From Notospermus geniculatus (lineage: Eukaryota > Nemertea > Pilidiophora > Heteronemertea > Lineidae): a DNA stretch of 64,000 bases. A program made the translations under genes and the position numbers. Location of the stretch: NCBI GenBank assembly GCA_002633025.1, contig NMRB01000072.1, positions 192,336 to 256,335 on the forward strand. Direction: 5' to 3'. Below, piece after piece: positions 58,201 to 64,000 of this stretch; the stretch's first letter is position 1, and each line of letters opens with the position of its first letter. A model generated the notes under the pieces. That model was not told where the DNA came from and searched no databases. It saw nothing but the letters and a program-made list of their open reading frames with translations.

Positions 58201-60100
58201 CTCAAAACCCTGAAAGCTGAAACCGGAGCAAATCAGAAATTGCAGACAGAGTTTCGGCAAGAGGCTGATCGGATGACAGACTTACGGCACATTAATGTTG
58301 TTTGTTTGATTGGTGTTTGTACAAAAGAAGCTCCAAATTTGATGTTATTTGAATACATGACACACGGCGACTTGCACGAGTTCCTGATCATGCATTCACC
58401 TCACTCGGATGTGGCTTGTAACGACGGTGAGGTTCGGACACTTGATCATTCAGAGATGCTATACATAGCTGTACAGATAGCTGCCGGGATGGAATTCCTG
58501 GCAGCACATCATTATATACACAAAGACTTAGCTGCTAGAAATATATTAGTAGGTGATAATTTCAATGTTAAAATATCAGACTNTTATGTTCATCCTCATC
58601 CCAAGTGTTGCTGTACCTATCGCTCTCATCTTCCTCATCGTCATCATCTGTATGTGTCGTCGTTCGAAGAAGAACAACTCGCCGAGCAAGACCCCGAAGA
58701 ATCTCGGCCAGAATATGGAACTGAGCCCCCTGAACGTAAAACAGCCACCGCTTCGAGCGAGAGAATTCCCCATGTCTTCCATACGATTTGTTCAGGAGTT
58801 AGGCGAAGGGACATTCGGCAAAGTTTACAAGGGCGAGTTGATTGGGTTGTACAGCGAGGCGAGTATCACACCCGTTGCACTCAAAACGCTGAAAGCTGAA
58901 ACCGGAGCAAATCAGAAATTGCAGACAGAGTTTCGGCAAGAGGCTGATCGGATGACAGACTTACGGCACATTAATGTTGTTTGTTTGATTGGTGTTTGTA
59001 CAAAAGAAGCTCCAAATTTGATGTTATTTGAATACATGACACACGGCGACTTGCACGAGTTCCTGATCATGCATTCACCTCACTCGGATGTGGCTTGTAA
59101 CGACGGTGAGGTTCGGACACTTGATCATTCAGAGATGCTATACATAGCTGTACAGATAGCTGCCGGGATGGAATTCCTGGCAGCACATCATTATATACAC
59201 AAAGACTTAGCTGCTAGAAATATATTAGTAGGTGATAATTTCAATGTTAAAATATCAGACTTTGGTTTAGCTCGAGACGTTTATGCCTCGGACTATTACA
59301 GGGTGCAGAGTAAGTCTCTTTTACCCGTGCGTTGGATGCCACCAGAGGCTATTTTGTACGGTAGGTTTACCACCGAGAGTGATGTTTGGTCTTACGGAGT
59401 TCTTCTGTGGGAAGTCTTTAGTTACGGGCTTCAGCCCTACTATGGTTACATCAATCAGGAGGTCATTGAGATGATCAGGGCACGACAGATTCTGCCCTGT
59501 CCTGATGAGTGCCCTGCTAGGATGTACGCTATGATGGTAGAATGTTGGCACGAGATGCCTTCCCGGCGTCCAACGTTCTCCGACCTACACGCCCGTCTGC
59601 GACAATGGCAGGGAGAAACCATGGCGGCGCAGAAGCCAAACTTGACTATCACCCACAGCCATTCAGGGCACTCGAGTAGCACGCACCAGAGTTCGCACAG
59701 CCACCCTAGTCAGCACAGCAGCACTGGCCCTAGCAACAACACTGCCACCACTGGCCTTACTGGGAGCAGTTCAGGAGGTTATGGGCCCATTTCGGGCCCA
59801 AGGGCAGTACAGTTGCCAAACCCAATGCTTCAGCACCAAGGGATGCCATACAGACCGCAGATCACGACCAATCAGAATACGTTTACAAAGCGACCATCAC
59901 CACCGCCATCTGTATCGAGTCACAAATCGTCTGCTCAGAGCTCTGCGTCTTCCTCGATAGGTTACAAATCCGGCGGCGAACAGTGTAAGCCGAGTAACCC
60001 AACCACCCCGATCAAACTTACCAATCACAAGGCGGTGAGCCCAGGGAGTCAGAACAATCAGTCGATGAAGTATATAATGGAGTCCCAGACATCAGTTTGA
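40181..60100 (+). CDS. Ror: ROR-family receptor tyrosine kinase, spliced gene lacking its first exon
   Basis: The gene is assembled from ten exons: 40181-40289, 48866-49084, 49493-49599, 49964-50087, 50193-50332, 50522-50737, 51285-51395, 51625-51762, 51950-52057 and the terminal exon (57872-57904 joined to 58584-60100, skipping an assembly duplicate). All boundaries are AG/GT and all phases agree. The product is about 940 codons plus a missing signal-peptide exon, close to human ROR1/ROR2 (about 940). Domain order is Ig, Frizzled CRD, kringle, TM, tyrosine kinase, Ser/Thr-rich tail, which is diagnostic of ROR; a MuSK-type receptor would be expected to carry several Ig domains and no kringle in most lineages. 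ROR receptors bind Wnt5a-type ligands at the plasma membrane and act in planar polarity, neurite and migration signalling (family knowledge). The first exon, which must end in phase 1, was not found upstream in this window. Confidence 0.96.
40899..41213. repeat. Minisatellite, about 29-bp unit
   Basis: About eleven units of acttttaggccaacaagatg plus tggctttct vary from 26 to 32 bp. It lies in the ROR intron after the N-terminal exon. Confidence 0.85.
42482..42536. repeat. Short inverted repeat (hairpin)
   Basis: cagcattttgcatg (42482-42495) pairs perfectly with catgcaaaatgctg (42523-42536), and ctacaac pairs with gttgtag inside. It lies in a ROR intron; role unknown. Confidence 0.6.
43256..43283. 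repeat. Microsatellite C(14) followed by (AC)n
   Basis: A run of 14 C leads directly into seven AC units. Located in the ROR intron. Confidence 0.9.
43497..43658. mobile_element. MITE copy (family TAGGAGC-TIR), fullest copy
   Basis: It begins ataggagctgtcagtgag and ends ggctgactgctcctat, which are terminal inverted repeats. An inner inverted repeat, agcggaccca and ttggtccgct, surrounds the shared core. Copies also occur at about 2.0 kb and 54.8 kb. It lies in the ROR intron between the N-terminal exon and the Ig exons. Confidence 0.65.
44146..44273. mobile_element. Hairpin MITE (TIR GGGGTGGCCGCATAGAAACT)
   Basis: The perfect terminal inverted repeats exceed 30 bases (ggggtggccgcatagaaact ... 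agtttctatgcggccacccc, extending through ccgctagtgct). No long target duplication is evident. It is in the ROR intron upstream of the Ig exons. Confidence 0.7.
44635..45127. repeat. Minisatellite, about 31-bp unit, roughly 16 copies
   Basis: Units read tccattgttgatcatggct plus g/tt-gattcaatag, with point changes and 30-32 bp lengths. Each unit carries TGATCA. It is in the same ROR intron as the 40.9-kb array. The antisense open frame through it is a by-product of the repeat. Confidence 0.9.
45971..46092. repeat. Short minisatellite, about 27-bp unit
   Basis: About five units of gacaccatttngtgttttatact are present, the last partly lost. Located in the ROR intron. Confidence 0.7.
48866..49084 (+). 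CDS. Ror: ROR exon: Ig domain, first part
   Basis: This 219-bp exon has acceptor cccttgcag and donor gtaact. It encodes a Thr/Pro-rich lead-in followed by Ig strands with the first Ig cysteine (LKCEI), the core tryptophan (YQWLKNDAP) and a sequon (NVT). The stretch W-x-KNDAP followed by WGSR aligns with human ROR1 F-KNDAP and YGSR. The last two bases, AG, plus A of the next exon make the Arg of GSR. Confidence 0.95.
49493..49599 (+). CDS. Ror: ROR exon: Ig domain, second part
   Basis: This 107-bp exon has acceptor tgttttcag and donor gtagga. It contains the Ig hallmark [10 protein letters not shown] (D-x-G-x-Y-x-C) with the second disulfide cysteine, and ends with strand G (MGVLYVNP). It leaves in phase 1. 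Confidence 0.95.
49770..49921. mobile_element. Hairpin MITE (TIR GCSGCCCATACACG), copy 2, inverted
   Basis: It is the reverse complement of the 31.1-kb copy with few changes (gcggcccatacacgatcaat ... gccgtgtatgggcggc). The borders are TAAA and TTTA rather than a clean TTAA. It sits in the short ROR intron between the second Ig exon and the linker exon, ending 42 bases before that exon. Confidence 0.75.
49964..50087 (+). CDS. Ror: ROR exon: linker between Ig and CRD
   Basis: This 124-bp exon (acceptor gctttcag, donor gtaagg) is in phase with both neighbours. It encodes an Asn/Pro/Gly/Asp-rich flexible linker with no cysteine. It sits 42 bases downstream of a hairpin MITE that ends at 49921. 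Confidence 0.9.
50193..50332 (+). CDS. Ror: ROR exon: Frizzled-type CRD, first part
   Basis: This 140-bp exon (acceptor cgctttcag, donor gtagag) carries CRD cysteines C1 and C2 in [14 protein letters not shown], equivalent to the C-Q-P-Y-R-G-I-A-C start of the human ROR1 CRD. It leaves in phase 1, with the last G completing an Ala codon in the next exon. Confidence 0.94.
50522..50737 (+). CDS. Ror: ROR exon: Frizzled-type CRD, second part
   Basis: This 216-bp exon (acceptor tatatttcag, donor gtgtgt) carries CRD cysteines C3 (ESCGQYA), C4 (SLCYYTFP), C5 (PMCDTTS), C7 (RRDECMM) and C8 (HLCFEEY). C6, which human ROR1 has in RDLCRDEC, is an arginine here (codon CGC at 50659-50661). Reading through the donor would give a further 27 codons to a stop, so a soluble intron-retained form is possible but unsupported. 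Confidence 0.94.
50850..50967. mobile_element. Hairpin MITE (TIR GGGCCGTATTCTAGAAG)
   Basis: The element has near-perfect terminal inverted repeats of about 42 bases (gggccgtattctagaagctt ... aagcttctagaatacggccc). ATA flanks it on both sides (50847-50849 and 50968-50970), a likely 3-bp target duplication. It is in the ROR intron just after the second CRD exon. Confidence 0.75.
51285..51395 (+). CDS. Ror: ROR exon: end of CRD and hinge
   Basis: This 111-bp exon (acceptor tatttccag, donor gtgagc) encodes [12 protein letters not shown], equivalent to human ROR1 LKLPNCEDLP, giving C9. The expected last cysteine C10 (human AANC) is a serine (TCG at 51350-51352). Phase 1 at both ends. Confidence 0.93.
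51625..51762 (+). CDS. Ror: ROR exon: kringle domain, first half
   Basis: This 138-bp exon (acceptor gttatag, donor gtatgt) opens with [15 protein letters not shown], the kringle start C-x(6)-Y-R-G, and contains the second kringle cysteine (KECERW). The sequon NET is present. Phase 1 at both ends. Confidence 0.95.
51950..52057 (+). CDS. Ror: ROR exon: kringle domain, second half
   Basis: This 108-bp exon (acceptor ctttttcag, donor gtaaga) contains [18 protein letters not shown], the kringle signature (N-Y-C-R-N-P and P-W-C-F), and the last two cysteines in EPCDLPKC. With the previous exon all six kringle cysteines are present. Confidence 0.95.
54711..54912. mobile_element. MITE copy (family TAGGAGC-TIR) with its 5' end triplicated
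   Basis: The first 31 bases (gagtaggagctgtcagtcag and so on to caatag) are repeated three times in tandem at 54711-54803. The shared core (gcggacccattca ... gagcaccaatcagg) and the inverted end ctgactgctcctatt follow. It lies in the large ROR intron before the TM/kinase exon. Confidence 0.6.
55009..55227. mobile_element. Hairpin MITE (TIR GGGCCGATTTTTTAAACGAT)
   Basis: The terminal inverted repeats are gggccgattttttaaacgat and atcgtttaaaaaatcggccc, with further degenerate pairing inside. ATA lies at both borders, as in the 50.85-kb element, and both start GGGCCGATT/GGGCCGTATT, so they may be moved by the same transposase. It is in the ROR intron before the TM/kinase exon. Confidence 0.75.
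57307..57426. mobile_element. Hairpin MITE (TIR GGCTGGTATTTATAAAAG)
   Basis: The inverted ends are ggctggtatttataaaag and cttttatgaataccagcc, with inner arms around aaatgcttttactt and aagtaaaagcat. AAT lies on both borders. It ends 445 bases upstream of the TM/kinase exon. A possible solo end (agctggtatctataaaa) is at about 61485. Confidence 0.7.
57872..60100 (+). CDS. Ror: ROR terminal exon: TM, complete tyrosine kinase and C-tail, with a 678-bp assembly duplication
   Basis: The exon starts after ctctttcag with a TM helix ([20 protein letters not shown]) closely matching ROR1, then basic CMCRRSKK. The kinase has glycine loop GEGTFG (58802-58819), VALK lysine (58874-58885), HKDLAARN (59198-59221, the ROR-type HKD variant of HRD), DFG (59258-59266), activation tyrosines Y-x3-YY (59282-59299), and RWMPPEA. 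The tail is rich in His, Ser, Thr, Pro and Gly and ends ESQTSV. Bases 57905-58582 (copy 1) recur at 58584-59261 (copy 2) around an n at 58583, with equal length and three synonymous differences. Only one copy can be real, because copy 1 stops inside the kinase just before DFG. Confidence 0.96.
57905..58582 (+). repeat. Ror: Duplicated block D, copy 1 (ROR TM/kinase N-lobe)
   Basis: This 678-bp block matches 58584-59261 without indels. The three differences seen (AAT/AAC, GAG/GAA, ACC/ACG) are all synonymous. Confidence 0.92.
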
Positions 60101-62569
60101 AGATACTCATCTGTACGTCTGCTGTCTCGGGGCAAATGATACACAGAATTTTCAAGACTTTAACAGTGGGAAAGCTGATCTCGGATGAGTATGTATCCTT
60201 AAAGTGAAGAATGTGAGCGAAGATAAAATGATTCAGTGTCTGAGAATAATATCAAATGTCCTTGGCTTTGAAATGTGTTTTGATAACTCTGTGTATCATT
60301 CCCAAGGAAAGTGGACTCTTGACAATGAAATGCCATATTATTGCGAAAGCTTATGATGCACTCCCTTTTGAATAGAGCAGCTGAATGTTCCACTCTAATA
60401 GACAAAGATTCCTCATTGCGTCATCTTCTGTTGATATGCAGAGGTGGTTTCATTCTTGTCTTGGAGTCAACCTTGGTGAAACTACAGCGCATTTTATTGG
60501 AATGCCATCTATTTTAGAGGGAGTGTGCTATAACATCGTGTATTGATATTCAAATATCAGATGTGCTATAAAAGCGTGCAATGACAATTCAAAAAATAAC
60601 ATATATATTTTGTTTAGATTTAGAAAAAGATACAATCTTGACAAATTTTGAAATGTTTAATGGTATTTACTAAGTGTATGAGGCGTCATTTGTCTTTTGA
60701 GGTCAGATGGTGGGAAGGTCACAATCCGCACCTGAAGGTCATTCAGGTTGGTTGAAGGTCAGGGTCATAGATGATCATCTCTGCTTATAACTAAAAAATT
60801 GTTTTAGGACTTGTAATTTTCTAATATCTAAAGGTTTAGTTCAATACTCTTTAAAGTTGTTTAGACCCACCTCCTTAAAGTGCAGTTTGTAAGATAACGA
60901 CTGAGCAAATTTGGGGATTTGTTTATACATAGATTTATTTTGAAGTAGATCTATAGAATTTTCAAACATACTGCTGATTTCAAGCATTATATCTCGGATT
61001 GAAATACTGATAGCTCAGGTCATGTGATCAGGGATCAAGTGATCAGAAACCACGTGAGTGGTTTTGGACCAATCACAGAATATCTCTCAGAACACGTTGA
61101 AATTCACTTCCTGGACATTTTTTGGGTCTATCATTGCACATGAGCGAGACTACGGTCTCTGTTAAGCAGTCGATCAGTTGGTTCTTGGGGTTATCGTCAC
61201 GTCCCAAACTCATGCACAATTTTGTCTTTGACATGAACTGATGATACCTGGACTAAATGCATGAATGAACTTGAAAAATACTCTCAAAGTGCAAGTACTT
61301 TGCACACAAATTTGCCGTTTCGTAGACCTATCTGGTGTCCAAAGGATTAACCAGCTGAAGCTTTTAGTTCAATGTTAGTGCATTGAATTCTCGAAAATGT
61401 CCCGCCTTTCCTGTCAGTGTCAACATTTACTGCTTTAACTATTATGCTATCGCCAAACACAATAGGCAATAGTCACACGTCATAGCTGGTATCTATAAAA
61501 CACATGCACTTCTAGTCTTTCTTGGTATATATTCTATTGTAAGATGGTCTTCATTTTGTACGTTGACGTACCATACCGGTACTACACTGACCATGACGGT
61601 TGAAATAGTTATTGGCTAATGCAGAATTGGGTTTAGTGAGTCGGTTAAATTGACCATGGGGATGGAGCATCCGTATGTCCTACACCCAGTCAGGCTGGCG
61701 TGGATGCCAAGGAGGCATTAGAAGGTTGTTGGATGCATCTGGTTTTGGCTGTGTAGGAGGGCTCAATAAGGGATGGGGAAGGGACCTAGTTGGGGTATTT
61801 TCACACGATCCTAATCACACTGCGACAATCAGAGATTAATGTTTCATTTTCAGATTAAATCTTAGAAGTTTTTATCTCTGTCTTATAATGGCAATGAATT
61901 TGCCTGAATGGTTGTGTCGTTGTCCAGTTGACGTCGGCCTTCAACAACAACACGCAATCAAGTTCATGTTTCCATGCCATGGGTGGGGTCAATCGCAAGC
62001 AGTTCAATTCAAGGATGGGTGCTATTTATCAAAGTGTACTTCCAGTTTCACTTCCTTCTGTGCACTCTAAATATTATTAGACTGTAGGGGTGTTGGTCCC
62101 ACGGAGGTCTACACAGTTCACTTACACGAGTACTCGGTTTGTCTGAAGTCCAGAATGTTATTGGACAATCACTCTCACAGTTGAAATATGGCAAACTGTG
62201 CATGAAAGTTGTTGAGAATGGTTCTGTCAAGGGGAGAAGTCCCAGTGGGTAGACTGATGTACAATTACATAAATTTTTGCAGGTTGTCATATTTCGACTT
62301 AAGTCTTCTTGGTGGCATCCAGATTGTTTTTTGAGGCTTACACCTGTCTCTCTGTTATGTTTGTATGATAAATGTTTCGGGAGTTGCTCCCAGATTTCTA
62401 AGCCTCATATTTGTATAATACTTGTCACTTAGTAAATTGTAGGGAGATGTGTGCAAATCGTTTTACAGAGGGGTAGGAAAGCATGGAATGCACAAATGTA
62501 CATTGTATGAGAATTTCACAAGCTTTCATCACCAGCTTCTTGATATTGTCTAACAGCAAGAGCAATAAA
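60101..62569 (+). other. Ror: Presumed ROR 3' untranslated region with a candidate poly(A) signal
   Basis: The region follows the ROR stop codon and is AT-rich, with no exon-like ORF that I recognise. A canonical AATAAA occurs at 62564-62569, so a UTR of about 2.5 kb is plausible. Earlier non-canonical signals could be used instead. The end is inferred only. Confidence 0.35.
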
Positions 62570-63889
62570 GGAACTGCAATCAGATGTATCTGCCAGTGTT
62601 AAAAACTGGTACACACAGAGCAGCAAAGCAGATTTGTCTTGAAAAATCAAGGCCTACATACGGTCACTTTACGGTCACTCCAATCAGAGTTTTGTCCGAA
62701 GACTTGATGGTTCAAGATGAGCATATTTTATCATTTGATATTAAGAAACGAAAAGAAAGGCGTATCCCTAGCAGGGATAAGTACAACATATTCCATTGAT
62801 TTCCACCCTCTCCTCCTAGTGCACTCCATAGTCATTCTAGACAATCATGATCATGAATGTAAAAAATGAAATGTACAGGAATACTCTGTTATTTAAAATA
62901 TACTATATGACAATAACTGAAAATGGAATAATATCTTTATTATAGAAAAGCATTTAATGTCTTAATGTTGATGTTAATGTCTTCCAGAATGTTGGATAGC
63001 TGGTGGACAAAACGAAGATCTGTCCTTATTTGTACCTTCTTATTCTTATTTATACATGTTAGGGGCATTTTGAAAGACATTTTCGCTGACTGCGTATCGT
63101 GGTTTGAAAGTTCTGAATATGGTTGAACGCTAGGCCAATCTCGTTTCCATCGTCGTCCTTCCGTTCCGCATTTTATGATGGCTCCACTTCTGACTCTGGC
63201 ACCAATACTTGTCCTGTTTCACAAGAATCTTGTAGAACGCATTTTCGTCGAGTTTATACCAAAATATTGACTGCAATATTTAGCTAAATATAAAACTAAG
63301 TCATAAAGCCAAACAGATGTAGAAAAGAGTAACACATCTAGCTAGAATGAAGTGGTATTCTCGGAACTATCTCAGGACAAAATCGGCGACTTGCTCGATG
63401 TCCCGTCTGAATCCTGCCACATTTTAGATAACACTAAATCTGTGAACCAATGGAAAGGCGTACATTAGGAGCAAAGGTCACCCACGTATGTTTGCAGTTT
63501 GTTGTAAACATCTTGCGTGCCCTCGGTTCGACTATGATTTGCTACGATTGTTGTTCAATCAGGGGAGTTTATCTTGTATAATCTATTTCAATATCACATT
63601 CGAAACATATGTGGACGGACGGATGATGCAGGTAAGTTTTTTGTGGCTCGAACAAGCGCAAAATTAGACATTTAATCGAGCAATATGCGCCTGTACATTT
63701 TTGTACACACTGATGCATGGGTAAACCGACTCGATTAAACATTCTTTTCAAGCCCTAAACCACATTCTGATCTGTTATTATAGAAGTTGGTAATCTAAGA
63801 GGGATAATACATGTCGATTCAGTTGTTGACGTGCACAGAAAACCCTTTATATATCGGTGTCGTGTGTTTTGTGCCCGGGTTTTGTGGGG
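62570..63889. other. Downstream of ROR, no recognisable gene
   Basis: Short ORFs only, AT-rich until about 63.8 kb. Confidence 0.5.
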
Positions 63890-64000
63890 AATCAATGACG
63901 TCATTGTTGAGTCCTCCGCGCAAATAGTACCGGTTTGGTTGCAGTGTCAGTAGGTCGGAAGAACGGAGCGACGAGTTTGACGCTGGGTACTTTGGCCAGT
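63890..64000. promoter_or_regulatory. CRE palindrome in a GC-richer stretch at the window end
   Basis: A full consensus TGACGTCA at 63896-63903 sits in the larger palindrome caatgacgtcattg. The following 100 bases are richer in CG dinucleotides than most of the window. It may be the promoter edge of a neighbouring gene; no transcript start can be placed. Confidence 0.25.

Noticed and set aside
57895-58899. A 334-codon kinase-like protein ending in unrelated sequence
   Set aside because: It is a frame running from copy 1 through the n into the wrong frame of copy 2, created by the assembly duplication.
1-64000. CRISPR arrays, operons or prokaryotic systems
   Set aside because: The window is animal DNA with spliced genes. 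The direct repeats are minisatellites without unique spacers.

Overview
This is metazoan genomic DNA, probably from a marine invertebrate deuterostome such as an echinoderm, hemichordate or similar. The reasons are a spliced animal-specific receptor gene, canonical GT-AG introns, about 90% non-coding sequence, many small hairpin transposons, tRNA-derived repeats, and remnants resembling DIRS-like and GIY-YIG (Penelope-like) retroelements. The species cannot be fixed from the sequence alone.

The one certain gene is on the + strand between about 38.4 kb and 60.1 kb. It is a ROR-family receptor tyrosine kinase (Wnt5a/PCP-type receptor) made of an N-terminal linker exon, an Ig domain (2 exons), a linker, a Frizzled-type cysteine-rich domain (CRD), a kringle (2 exons), and one long last exon with the transmembrane helix, the whole kinase and a Ser/Thr/His/Pro-rich tail. 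Exon phases fit throughout, and the spliced product is about 940 residues plus a missing first (signal peptide) exon. Two points stand out. The CRD lacks exactly the two cysteines that form the Frizzled C6-C10 disulfide. The kinase keeps a canonical glycine loop and DFG, which vertebrate ROR1/2 have degraded.

The first 38 kb hold no confidently recognised intact gene. They contain tRNA-like SINEs (about 0.8, 1.2, 25.8, 28.2 and 38.2 kb), minisatellites (3.85-4.16 and 7.69-8.01 kb), foldback elements (20.8-21.4 and 31.1 kb), a DIRS-like reverse transcriptase relic (18.9-19.1 kb), a GIY-YIG-type retroelement end (33.7-33.9 kb, minus), an orphan exon-like ORF (16.85-17.03 kb), and a weak candidate for a BPI/LBP-like minus-strand gene (about 35.0-36.1 kb). 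The ROR introns are rich in short hairpin MITEs (44.1, 49.8, 50.9, 55.0 and 57.3 kb) and minisatellites (40.9, 44.6 and 46.0 kb).

The assembly is imperfect. Five blocks are present twice in direct orientation, and each pair is separated by a single n or a 76-n gap. They look like unmerged contig ends or two haplotypes rather than biological duplications. Two of them duplicate pieces of the ROR gene (the 109-bp N-terminal exon and 678 bp of the TM/kinase exon), so automated gene models here are likely to be broken.
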